Assembly (NCBI GenBank): GCA_964439935.1
Contig: CAYTPW010000003.1
Coordinates: 62,001-126,000, forward strand
Length of the DNA: 64,000 bases
Origin: JABMQW01 sp964439935
GTDB taxonomy: Bacteria; Fidelibacterota; Marinisomatia; Marinisomatales; TCS56
Direction of reading: 5' to 3'
Within the stretch, counting starts at the first letter, position 1. Every line of letters starts with the position of its first letter. The notes under the pieces were generated by a model. The model was not told where the DNA came from, did no database searches, and saw only the letters and a list, made by a program, of their open reading frames with translations. Below are positions 27,163 through 35,102 of the stretch, one piece after another. The position numbers were made by a program, and so were the translations under genes.

Positions 27163-28161
27163 TTAAACTCCCATATGTTTGGCTAAACTGTCTTTTGTAT
27201 CGTCAATCAGGTTTTTTTCCACGCATGACCTGGCAACTAAAATTGAATTTTTAATTGCTTTTTCGGACGAACTACCATGACAAATAATGCTTACACCATT
27301 AACACCCAACAGGGGTGTGCCGCCGTATTCCTCGTAATCAAACTGCTTCTTGATTGAAGAGAATACCGGTTTCAGTAAAGCGGCCCCCAGCAAAAAACGT
27401 TTATTATTTTCTATCCTATCTTTGACTTCATCGGTGAATGTTTTTATCCAACCCTCGGCAAATTTCAAAATCGTATTGCCCACAAAACCATCGCATACTA
27501 ATATTCGCGCATCGCAGTCCAGTAGATGCCGGCCTTCTACGTTGCCGACAAAATTATCCAGTTCCTGATCTAAAAGGGCATAGGTTTGCTGGTATAAATC
27601 GCTGCCTTTATTGGATTCGCTGCCAATATTGATCAAGCCAATTGGTGGATTCTTGGTTTTTTCAACATGGGTCAAGTAGGAAGTTGCCATGATCGCGAAC
27701 TGTAACATATGAATTGGCTTAACTTCCGCATTGGCTCCGACATCGCAAATAATTTTACTCCCGCTTAAAGTAGGTATATAGGCTCCAAGTGCCGGTCGTC
27801 TGACACCTGGTATGCGACCGAAAGTAAATAATGAGGTTGACATGACAGCACCAGTATTTCCGGCACTGATAAAGGCATCGGCTTGCTTATCCTTAACGAG
27901 TTTGATCCCCTGTACAATCGATGACTCCGGTTTAGTCTTAATTACCCTGGATGCACGATCATGCATATTGACAACTTGCATAGCGGAATGAATACTGATC
28001 CGGTTCAAATCCTGGTCCCGTAGTTCAGCCATAATTGCGTCTGGTTGGCCGACCAATATAAATTTCAGTGAAGAGGGTGTTTCTCGACAGGCCCACAAAA
28101 CACCTTGAACAACTGCCCGAGGGGCTAAATCTCCCCCCATGGCATCTAGAACTAATTTCAT
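27163..28161 (-). CDS. plsX: Phosphate acyltransferase
   Basis: A 332-residue peripheral enzyme that makes acyl-phosphate from acyl-ACP for phospholipid synthesis. The N-terminus KLVLDAMGGDLAPRAVVQG, the central SAGNTGAVM and CDGFVGNTILKFAEG are typical of PlsX. It is 14 bases after rpmF and precedes fabH, the widespread rpmF-plsX-fabH order that joins ribosome and membrane-lipid synthesis. Confidence 0.96.
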   Translation of the reverse strand: MKLVLDAMGGDLAPRAVVQGVLWACRETPSSLKFILVGQPDAIMAELRDQDLNRISIHSAMQVVNMHDRASRVIKTKPESSIVQGIKLVKDKQADAFISAGNTGAVMSTSLFTFGRIPGVRRPALGAYIPTLSGSKIICDVGANAEVKPIHMLQFAIMATSYLTHVEKTKNPPIGLINIGSESNKGSDLYQQTYALLDQELDNFVGNVEGRHLLDCDARILVCDGFVGNTILKFAEGWIKTFTDEVKDRIENNKRFLLGAALLKPVFSSIKKQFDYEEYGGTPLLGVNGVSIICHGSSSEKAIKNSILVARSCVEKNLIDDTKDSLAKHMGV

Positions 28162-28175
28162 TTAAACTTGATTAG

Positions 28176-28355
28176 CTACTCGGTCGTTGATATTACCGGT
28201 CGTCCGCGATAATAGCCGCAGTTGGGGCAAGCACGATGAGGCATCTTGGCCTGATTACACTGGGGGCACTCCGTTACTGATACAGCGGATGCTTTATAAT
28301 GGGTGCGGCGTTTACGTCCGCGCGCTTTTGATATTCTGGTTTTTGGAAGTGCCAT
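28176..28355 (-). CDS. rpmF: Ribosomal protein L32
   Basis: A 59-residue protein of the large ribosomal subunit. The sequence starts MALPKTRISKARGRKRR and has a four-cysteine zinc ribbon, CPQC and CPNC (residues 30/33 and 43/46), so this is the zinc-binding form. AGGAG stands 5 bases before the ATG. It lies between the DUF177 gene and plsX as in many bacteria. Confidence 0.96.
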   Translation of the reverse strand: MALPKTRISKARGRKRRTHYKASAVSVTECPQCNQAKMPHRACPNCGYYRGRPVISTTE

Positions 28356-28381
28356 GATTACTCCTGCTTCTTGGCATCAAT

Positions 28382-28879
28382 TTATTGTTTCAATTTTTTT
28401 AATTCATTCCATTGATCATTTATCTGGTCTGACGAGCAGGAACAGGTATTGTGATTTAAATTCTGGCCACAAATGGAACACATACCTTTGCAGTCTTCCC
28501 GGCATAAGGTCTTTATTGGTTCATCCAGGTAGATTATGTCGTGGATGACGCTTGATATATCAAGCCATTCCTGGCCGTCGGGAAACCAAATAAAATCCGT
28601 ATTCTCATCAGATATAAGATCATGATTTGAAGTAAGCCAGAAGGAAATAGGCAGTTCGTGATTTTGTGGAAATTCGGTTAAACATCGGTCACAAATCTCA
28701 ATAGTACTGCGTGTCACAGTACCGCTTATTTTATAACCCTCAGCAGCAGCTTCCGATGTCAGGTTGCAACTGATTTTCGAATCAGTAAATTTGATATCGA
28801 CAGCTTTTAGCTCGTTGGCTGGTATCTCAAATAGCGTGTCACTTAATTCAGCGATTAGATCGGAACGAAAAAGCTTCAT
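28382..28879 (-). CDS. DUF177 (YceD) family protein
   Basis: A 165-residue protein with the DUF177 pattern: an N-terminal beta-rich half, the central ICDRCLTEF with a Cys pair, and a C-terminal cluster CxxxCxxxCxxCGxxL ending in CSCS. YceD proteins almost always precede rpmF and are linked to 23S rRNA or ribosome assembly. It leads the operon running to rnc. A TTG-N20-TATCTTTG promoter candidate ends only about 10 bases before the ATG, which would give a very short leader. Confidence 0.9.
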   Translation of the reverse strand: MKLFRSDLIAELSDTLFEIPANELKAVDIKFTDSKISCNLTSEAAAEGYKISGTVTRSTIEICDRCLTEFPQNHELPISFWLTSNHDLISDENTDFIWFPDGQEWLDISSVIHDIIYLDEPIKTLCREDCKGMCSICGQNLNHNTCSCSSDQINDQWNELKKLKQ

Positions 28880-28889
28880 TTTAAACGCG

Positions 28890-28920
28890 CAAAGATAATC
28901 TTGGTATTCCTCTCAAACAA
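28890..28920 (-). promoter_or_regulatory. Bacteroidota-type promoter candidate for the DUF177-rpmF-fab operon
   Basis: Read leftward, TTG (28920-28918), a 20-base spacer and TATCTTTG (28897-28890) match the Bacteroidota consensus TTG/TTTG-N19-21-TAnnTTTG exactly at the -7 element. It lies just after the terminator hairpin of the upstream operon and just before the DUF177 ATG, so the predicted leader is only a few bases. Pattern seen in sequence; use as a promoter is inferred. Confidence 0.5.
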
Positions 28921-28924
28921 GAAT

Positions 28925-28954
28925 AAAAAGTGCCTGATATTTCAGGCACTTTTT
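28925..28954 (-). terminator. Rho-independent terminator of the sucCD-ndk operon
   Basis: A perfect 13-base-pair inverted repeat (AAAAAGTGCCTGA / TCAGGCACTTTTT) with a 4-base loop. Read leftward it gives a stable hairpin ending in a run of five T. It lies 33 bases after the stop of the membrane-protein gene. The A-run on the other side also allows function in the opposite direction. Confidence 0.88.
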
Positions 28955-28986
28955 AACTATCTGATAACTTTAGTCTTTAATCTGTA

Positions 28987-30186
28987 TCAGGTATTATCCT
29001 GATCCTTTTTGTCATCTGCTTCAGATTCGTCGGTCACTGAATCGTCGGTTGATGGCTCAGTTTCGTTTTCCTCTTCCTCTTCTTCCTCAGCTTCCAATTC
29101 CTCTTCATCTTTACGCTCAAGCAAATTGTCATCATCAGATTTTTTCTTGAATATGATGAACATCAATGTTTCACCCACCGACAAGATCGATAGGCCGTAT
29201 GCAATAACCGATGCAAATAAAATAAACAGGAAGATGGCCGTAATTACTCCAGCAGCAGAATGGGTGAAAGGCATATCAACTCCCGGCACCGGAAACAGGC
29301 CACAAAAGCCGCCGGCACAGGTGTTTCCAGAACTTATACAGGCAGGGAAAACAACCTCGCTGGCATAGCCAACGATATTTGATAATTTCAATCCCATACC
29401 CAAAAGCCAATCCGCACCGAATACCAGATTAATTAATTTGTATCCTCCGTACCAGAAAGCACCGAAAATGTATACAGCCAGATAGACCAATGGCAGCAGA
29501 ACCATATGGTAGAGAACGATTCGCCATGGTTGCGACCAGGTAATTGAATAGCTTTGGAATACAGCTCCCATAGTATCTTCTTCATACGCACCGACTATCG
29601 TTGGTGTATATACTAAAGAAGTTGCCAATACTACGACGGTGTAAACTGTGAATACCGCACCAAAGAAATAGAACAGGTACGGCAGGGCAAACAGAAATTC
29701 GCCAATCCAGGGGATTTTACTCACCGCACCGAATAAAACAGCGACGAATAGAAAGATGATTATTATTATGATTAAACTGATTGATGTGAAAATTATCGGG
29801 TGCCAGTGTTTCTTGACATATTTCCAGGAATCCCCAGATGAGTAAAACTCATCACCCTTCAACTGCTTGTAGGTTACTCGGGCTACAGCGGTACAGGCTA
29901 AATTAATGGTGAAAAACCAGATTAAGATCCCAATCCAATAAACTAGCTGGGCATACCAGGAACTACCTTCAGTAGCATATAAACAGGGATACAATCCGAA
30001 TTTCTGCCAGGCTGAAGCAAACGACACGCCGGCTAAGCCCAGGGCAAGATAGGTTAACAGCCAGTACACGATCCATCCACCGATCAATCCGATTAAAAAG
30101 ATTAGAATTTTCTTTCCACTCAAGGCCAGTCGCGGTGCTCTGAATATATCCCGCACATCAAAATATAGATTCATTGGACCCATCAT
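28987..30186 (-). CDS. Polytopic membrane protein with acidic C-terminal tail, function unknown
   Basis: A 399-residue protein with about seven hydrophobic segments (roughly residues 25-48, 75-98, 125-150, 155-185, 215-245, 255-275 and 315-340). The C-terminal 55 residues are extremely acidic and low-complexity (runs of Glu, EEEEEEEN, then DDSVTDESEADD), predicted disordered and cytosolic. A loop carries three cysteines (residues about 287-300). I do not recognise a named enzyme family. It is 9 bases after the SPOR lipoprotein gene and last in the sucC-sucD-ndk unit. An envelope-organising partner of the SPOR protein is one guess. Confidence 0.7.
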   Translation of the reverse strand: MMGPMNLYFDVRDIFRAPRLALSGKKILIFLIGLIGGWIVYWLLTYLALGLAGVSFASAWQKFGLYPCLYATEGSSWYAQLVYWIGILIWFFTINLACTAVARVTYKQLKGDEFYSSGDSWKYVKKHWHPIIFTSISLIIIIIIFLFVAVLFGAVSKIPWIGEFLFALPYLFYFFGAVFTVYTVVVLATSLVYTPTIVGAYEEDTMGAVFQSYSITWSQPWRIVLYHMVLLPLVYLAVYIFGAFWYGGYKLINLVFGADWLLGMGLKLSNIVGYASEVVFPACISSGNTCAGGFCGLFPVPGVDMPFTHSAAGVITAIFLFILFASVIAYGLSILSVGETLMFIIFKKKSDDDNLLERKDEEELEAEEEEEEENETEPSTDDSVTDESEADDKKDQDNT

Positions 30187-30195
30187 ATTCTCCTT

Positions 30196-30990
30196 TTAAT
30201 TTTCCAATCTTATAAAATCGACCCAGGTTTCTCCTTTGGTCACAGATTGTATATCATTAGCGATTGCTACAGCGGCGGAATAGCTTTCGAAACTACCGAC
30301 CCGCACCCGATACCAGATTTCATCTGTTTCTTTGAAATAGGCCTTCTGGATATACGAATCAAAGCCGGCTTCAATCAAACTTTCAGCAGAGGCTTGCGCA
30401 TCTTCAAATGTACGTTTTGCAGAAGTTTGGATTGTATATCGAAAAGGATCCTTTGGTATGGTAGCACCCGGTACTGGTTTGGCCGGTTTCCTGGGCGCAG
30501 TATATACTTTTTGAACCGGTTGAACGACCGGGACCACCGGTTCGAAATCATGAGTTGGAAACGGCTCAGGCTCCGAGTCCTCTGAAAAAGATTCAACTTC
30601 CGGCACTGTGTCAACAATATCCATCTCAGTGAAATCTTCTTCATCGTCGCTGACTTCGTCGGATTCTATAATTTCAAACGAAAAATCCTGCGATGATACT
30701 TCATCGCCGAATTCATCGCGTACTATTACGGCAAATTCATAGGTTCCGGGATAGTCGGGAATGAATGAGATCGTCTGATTATCCTCTGACAATTCCAGAT
30801 CGTCTGTTGTCAAAGGACTGGCATCCGGCTGTTTGACGATCGACCATAAATAGTCAAAAACTCCGTCTTCACCTGGTGCCTCAACCTGAGCTGATTGATA
30901 TTCACCAACTATTCCTTCATTAATATCCTTTCCGCAACCAGCCAACAAAAAAATGCCGACTACAATTATGAAGAAACGTGATATGTGCAT
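30196..30990 (-). CDS. SPOR-domain lipoprotein
   Basis: A 264-residue exported lipoprotein. The signal peptide ends in the lipobox LLAGCGK (Cys19). Residues about 30-105 form a beta-sandwich domain like PKD/cadherin-type (ending YPGTYEFAVIVRDEFGDEVSS), then comes a long acidic and Pro-rich linker, and residues about 185-264 form a SPOR domain (PFRYTIQTSAKRTFEDAQASAESL and WYRVRVGSF). SPOR domains bind denuded glycan strands at division septa, so septal or envelope localisation is likely. It lies 35 bases after ndk and 9 before the membrane protein. Confidence 0.88.
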   Translation of the reverse strand: MHISRFFIIVVGIFLLAGCGKDINEGIVGEYQSAQVEAPGEDGVFDYLWSIVKQPDASPLTTDDLELSEDNQTISFIPDYPGTYEFAVIVRDEFGDEVSSQDFSFEIIESDEVSDDEEDFTEMDIVDTVPEVESFSEDSEPEPFPTHDFEPVVPVVQPVQKVYTAPRKPAKPVPGATIPKDPFRYTIQTSAKRTFEDAQASAESLIEAGFDSYIQKAYFKETDEIWYRVRVGSFESYSAAVAIANDIQSVTKGETWVDFIRLEN

Positions 30991-31025
30991 AACCCTCGCT
31001 TGTGGTTAGAAAAAAAGGCTTATTA

Positions 31026-31445
31026 TCAAGTGTGAATTTGATTGGGTGTGAAGAAAAATGCAATTTCTTTTTCAGCATTTTTATCTGAGTCAGAACCATG
31101 AACAGCATTATTCTGAACACTTTCTGCAAAATCACGGCGAATTGTGCCGGGCGCAGCATCTACCGGATTGGTTGCCCCGATAAATTTCCGGTAGCTCTCC
31201 ACCGCATTTTCCGATTCTACCACAAATGGCAGACAGGGCCCTGATGTCATAAATTCAATTAGATCATTGAAAAACGGTCGATCTTTATGGACAGAATAAA
31301 ATTGTTCAGCCGTCTCGCGGCTTAAATGCTCCAAGCGTGCTGCTACAATCTTGAATCCGGTATTTATCAGGCGATCGATAATCTTTCCGGTATAATTTTT
31401 ACCGATTGCGTCAGGCTTAATAATTCCTAAAGTAAAATTTCCCAC
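31026..31445 (-). CDS. ndk: Nucleoside diphosphate kinase
   Basis: A 139-residue enzyme that balances nucleoside triphosphate pools via a phosphohistidine. The active-site segment NAVHGSDSD carries the phosphorylated His, and the N-terminus TLGIIKPDA with GKII is typical. The start is GTG with GGAG six bases upstream. It is 63 bases after sucD; NDK and succinyl-CoA synthetase work together in nucleotide use, which fits their shared operon. Confidence 0.96.
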   Translation of the reverse strand: MGNFTLGIIKPDAIGKNYTGKIIDRLINTGFKIVAARLEHLSRETAEQFYSVHKDRPFFNDLIEFMTSGPCLPFVVESENAVESYRKFIGATNPVDAAPGTIRRDFAESVQNNAVHGSDSDKNAEKEIAFFFTPNQIHT

Positions 31446-31508
31446 GGAATTCTCCGATTTCTTGTGTTTATTTGTTAAAAAATTTATTTTCCCGATGCAG
31501 TTAGTGAA

Positions 31509-32384
31509 CTATCCACCTAGTGCTGCGTGCATGGCAGAACCGATTTCCGCTGGACTTTCAGCGACTATAAGACCGGCATTTCGGAGTGCCTTCATTTTAT
31601 CTTCAGCAGTACCCTGCCCACCGGCAATGATCGCTCCCGCGTGCCCCATTCGACGTCCGGGAGGTGCGGTTTGTCCGGCAATAAAGGTAATAATCGGTTT
31701 GGTGAAGTTATTGTCGATCACCCATTGAGCCGCTTCTTCCTCTGCAGTGCCACCGATTTCGCCGATTAATACCACACCTTCAGTGGCTTCATCATCCTTG
31801 AATAATTGCAACATGTCGATAAAAGTAGTGCCGATTATAGGATCACCACCAATCCCAATCGAAGTTGACTGCCCCAATTTAAACTCACCCAATTGATGGA
31901 CAGCTTCATAAGTCAGCGTTCCTGAGCGTGATACCACACCGATGGAGCCTGGCGTATGAATGAAACCCGGCATAATTCCTACTTTTGCCTGTCCCGGTGA
32001 AATGACTCCCGGGCAGTTGGGCCCTACCAGTCGGGTAATTTTATCATTTAGAAATTTATTAACCTGCACCATATCGCTGGTGGGTATACCTTCGGTGATG
32101 CATACAACTAACTCAATACCAGCAGCGGCCGCTTCGATAATTGCTTCTGCGGCAAATGCCGGTGGTACAAATATGACCGTTGTATTGGCTCCGGTTGCGG
32201 ACCGAGCATCTTCAACGGTATTGAAAACTGGAACTTCCAGTGCTTTGTGACCACCTTTTCCAGGTGTTACACCACCCACCAGTTTTGTACCATATTCCTG
32301 CATTTGTTGTCCGTGAAATGAACCTTCCTGGCCAGTAATTCCCTGGATGATCAAACGTGTTTGATTATTTACCAGTACGCTCAT
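31509..32384 (-). CDS. sucD: Succinyl-CoA synthetase alpha subunit
   Basis: A 291-residue subunit of the TCA-cycle enzyme that makes ATP or GTP from succinyl-CoA. It has the CoA-binding Rossmann domain at the N-terminus (IIQGITGQEGSFH), the ligase domain and the phosphohistidine motif GHAGAIIAGG near residue 247. It overlaps the sucC stop by the four bases ATGA, so translation is coupled. Confidence 0.97.
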   Translation of the reverse strand: MSVLVNNQTRLIIQGITGQEGSFHGQQMQEYGTKLVGGVTPGKGGHKALEVPVFNTVEDARSATGANTTVIFVPPAFAAEAIIEAAAAGIELVVCITEGIPTSDMVQVNKFLNDKITRLVGPNCPGVISPGQAKVGIMPGFIHTPGSIGVVSRSGTLTYEAVHQLGEFKLGQSTSIGIGGDPIIGTTFIDMLQLFKDDEATEGVVLIGEIGGTAEEEAAQWVIDNNFTKPIITFIAGQTAPPGRRMGHAGAIIAGGQGTAEDKMKALRNAGLIVAESPAEIGSAMHAALGG

Positions 32385-33553
32385 TTTACACCTCCATCGG
32401 CTGCTGTTACTGCCATATTAGCTGCCTCCTGTAAACTGGCCGCCACTTTGAATTCCAGCGATGATGTATTCAATAATTCCGCTGCTTTCACGGCATTAGT
32501 ACCTTCAAGTCTAATAATAATTGGAATTTCAATATCAACTGCTTCAAGTGCGGTAATTATTCCTTCCGCTACCCGGTCGCAGCGGACAATTCCTCCGAAT
32601 ATATTGATCAAAACGGATTTCACATTCGGATCGGACAGAATTAATCGGAATCCATTAGCTACTGTTTCAGCATTTGCAACACCGCCGACGTCTAGAAAAT
32701 TGGCCGGTTCACCACCATTCAGTTTAATGATATCCATGGTGGCCATTGCCAGGCCGGCGCCGTTAACCATGCAACCTACGGTTCCATCCAGTTTGATATA
32801 ATTCAAACTGAATTTGTTTGCTTCCACTTCCGCTGGTTCTTCCTCGCTGATATCACGCAGTTCCTTGATCTCGGGATGTCGGAAAAGTCCATTATCATCA
32901 AAATTGATTTTAGCGTCCAGGGCAACCACTTGATCATCCCTGGTAACAACCAATGGATTTATCTCGATCAGGGAACAATCCTTAGCCATGAATACTTTCC
33001 ATAAAGCATTGAAAATTCGCACGGCTGATTTGACCTGAACACCTTTCAGCCGCAGGGCAAACGCCAGTTTTCGAGCTTGGAAGGGACGTAAGCCAAATCC
33101 CGGATCAATCCATTCTTTAATAATTTTTTCCGGTGTTTTCGAAGCAACTTTTTCGATTTCCATACCGCCCTCGGTCGAAACCATAAACACATATTCTCCG
33201 GAAGCACGGTCCAGGACTATTCCGGCATATAATTCCCGAGCAATGTCAACAGCGGATTCGATCAATAATCGCTGTACCTGTTTCCCCTGAGGGCCAGTTT
33301 GATGAGTTACCAGATTCATACCAAGCAGATTGCGAGCTGAATCGCGGGCTTCAATCTCATTATGGATCAACTTAACTCCACCACCTTTTCCCCGTCCTCC
33401 GGCATGGATTTGCGCTTTGATAACAGCCGACTTGGTAGGTAGTCGATGGTAGATTTCCACTGCTTCATCAATACTGAAGGCTGGATAACCCTCCGGGACT
33501 GCTACTTCGAATTGGCGAAAAATTTCTTTGCCTTGATATTCGTGAATTTTCAA
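32381..33553 (-). CDS. sucC: Succinyl-CoA synthetase beta subunit
   Basis: A 390-residue subunit with an N-terminal ATP-grasp domain (MKIHEYQGKEIFRQF and HAGGRGKGGGVK) and a C-terminal CoA-ligase domain (NIFGGIVRCD). The start codon is TTG at 33553, seven bases after GGAG; no ATG lies nearby in frame. It is first in the sucC-sucD-ndk-SPOR-membrane protein unit and follows a terminator hairpin. Confidence 0.97.
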   Translation of the reverse strand: MKIHEYQGKEIFRQFEVAVPEGYPAFSIDEAVEIYHRLPTKSAVIKAQIHAGGRGKGGGVKLIHNEIEARDSARNLLGMNLVTHQTGPQGKQVQRLLIESAVDIARELYAGIVLDRASGEYVFMVSTEGGMEIEKVASKTPEKIIKEWIDPGFGLRPFQARKLAFALRLKGVQVKSAVRIFNALWKVFMAKDCSLIEINPLVVTRDDQVVALDAKINFDDNGLFRHPEIKELRDISEEEPAEVEANKFSLNYIKLDGTVGCMVNGAGLAMATMDIIKLNGGEPANFLDVGGVANAETVANGFRLILSDPNVKSVLINIFGGIVRCDRVAEGIITALEAVDIEIPIIIRLEGTNAVKAAELLNTSSLEFKVAASLQEAANMAVTAADGGVK

Positions 33554-33604
33554 AAGTTCACTCCTGTGTTTAACCAGATTCTAATATCATTGTTGAGATT
33601 TATT

Positions 33605-33638
33605 AAACCAGCAGGGGTTGATTTTCCCCTGCTGGTTT
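33605..33638 (-). terminator. Terminator hairpin after the cDPGS-like gene
   Basis: A 13-base-pair inverted repeat AAACCAGCAGGGG / CCCCTGCTGGTTT with an 8-base loop begins 7 bases after the stop of the leftward NTPase gene. The T-run is short (three T), so it may be a leaky or bidirectional terminator ahead of sucC. Confidence 0.7.
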
Positions 33639-33644
33639 TGCTAT

Positions 33645-34961
33645 TTACTTTAGATATGGTTTGAGCACATCTTCCAGGTTCGGTTGACCGATTTCCTGAA
33701 GATCGTAGGTGACCCTGACCGACGGTTGCTTGATTTTGCATACCCGGCGCAGGTCAATTGGTGTGCCGATGATGACCACATCACAATCCACATTCGCGAT
33801 TGTTGACTCCAGATCTTTCATCTGTTGTTCGCCATAGCCCATTGCCGGCAACACCAGTCCGATCTCCGGATATTTTTCGAAAGTGTCTGTGAGGGTGCCA
33901 ACCGTAAATTCACGTGGATCAATAACTTCTGCTGCTCCAAATTTTTCGGCAGCTACAGTTCCAGCACCGTATTTCATTTCACCGTGCGTCAGGGTTGGAC
34001 CATCCTCCACTACCAGTGCTTTTTTACCCAGAATTAATTCAGGATCTTCAACTGAGATCGGCGATGCTGCATCTACAATAATCGCTGTCGGATTCGTCTG
34101 GCGAATATTCCAGCGCACCTCTTCGGTAAATTCGGCATCGGCCGTATCAATTTTGTTGATCACGACCACATCGGCCATCAGCAGATTAGTTTCGCCAGGG
34201 TAGTAGGTCAACTCATGTCCAGGACGATGGGGATCGGCCACGACAATGTTCAAATCCAATTGGTAAAACGGTAGATCATTATTGCCGCCATCCCAAAGGA
34301 TCACATCCGCCTCTTTTTCTGCTTCCCGTAGAATGGCTTCATAATCCACACCGGCATATATAATTGTGCCCGCATTGATATGCGGCTCATATTCTTCCAT
34401 TTCCTCGATCGTGCATTTATTTTTTTTCAGGTCACCGATCGAAGCAAAACGCTGAACCCTTTGCGCTACCAGATCGCCATAGGGCATAGGGTGGCGAATA
34501 GCGGCTACTTTTTTACCGGCATCTTTTAAAATCTTGGCAACCAGACGGGTAGTTTGACTTTTTCCACAGCCGGTGCGTACAGCGCCGATACCAATCACCG
34601 GTTTTACAGATTTTACCGTCGTCGGTTTGGCACCGAGGAATTTAAAATGGGCACCAGCCGCAATTACTCGGGATGCTATATGCATCACTGATTCATGGGA
34701 AATATCGGAATAGGCAAATACCACTTCTTCAACCTCATGGCGATCGATCAACACCTCCAGATCGGACTCATCGTGAATTGGGATTCCCTCCGGATAAAGT
34801 GCACCGGCCAATTCCTTAGGATAGACCCGACCTTCGATATCCGGTATCTGCGTAGCTGTAAAAGCCACTATATCATATTTTTCAATATCACGATAGATAA
34901 CATTAAAATTATGAAAATCTCGTCCAGCGGCACCCATAATCAAGGTTTTAATTCGATTCAT
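33645..34961 (-). CDS. Cyclic 2,3-diphosphoglycerate synthase-like P-loop NTPase
   Basis: A 438-residue protein. The N-terminal 120 residues look like a Rossmann-type domain (LIMGAAGRDFHNFN), then a P-loop GIGAVRTGCGKSQTT near residue 142 opens a GTPase-like domain (VVINKIDTAD gives NKxD base recognition). The closest family I know is the cyclic 2,3-diphosphoglycerate synthetase of methanogens and its bacterial homologues, which make an intramolecular anhydride using ATP; many bacterial members have no proven function. GGAG precedes the ATG by about 6 bases. Its neighbours are pruA upstream and sucCD downstream, both central carbon metabolism. Confidence 0.75.
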   Translation of the reverse strand: MNRIKTLIMGAAGRDFHNFNVIYRDIEKYDIVAFTATQIPDIEGRVYPKELAGALYPEGIPIHDESDLEVLIDRHEVEEVVFAYSDISHESVMHIASRVIAAGAHFKFLGAKPTTVKSVKPVIGIGAVRTGCGKSQTTRLVAKILKDAGKKVAAIRHPMPYGDLVAQRVQRFASIGDLKKNKCTIEEMEEYEPHINAGTIIYAGVDYEAILREAEKEADVILWDGGNNDLPFYQLDLNIVVADPHRPGHELTYYPGETNLLMADVVVINKIDTADAEFTEEVRWNIRQTNPTAIIVDAASPISVEDPELILGKKALVVEDGPTLTHGEMKYGAGTVAAEKFGAAEVIDPREFTVGTLTDTFEKYPEIGLVLPAMGYGEQQMKDLESTIANVDCDVVIIGTPIDLRRVCKIKQPSVRVTYDLQEIGQPNLEDVLKPYLK

Positions 34962-35102
34962 TTTAACTCCATCAATTTGTTTTAATAATTTTCAGGTAGA
35001 ACTCACGTCCACCACCAGGTTCAATAAAAGAATTGCGATCAGGTAACTGTTAGGCGAATCCAAAGGTCTGTCTGAAAGAAAGGATATAGGCAATCAGTTT
35101 AA

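Noticed and set aside
29009..29368. 119-codon rightward frame starting with a Ser-rich run
   Set aside because: It is the reverse shadow of the Glu-rich tail of the membrane protein on the other strand; low-complexity codons avoid stops on both strands.
30375..30644. 89-codon frame inside the SPOR lipoprotein gene
   Set aside because: Alternative frame of the linker-coding region; no supporting motif and the lipoprotein frame is clearly real.
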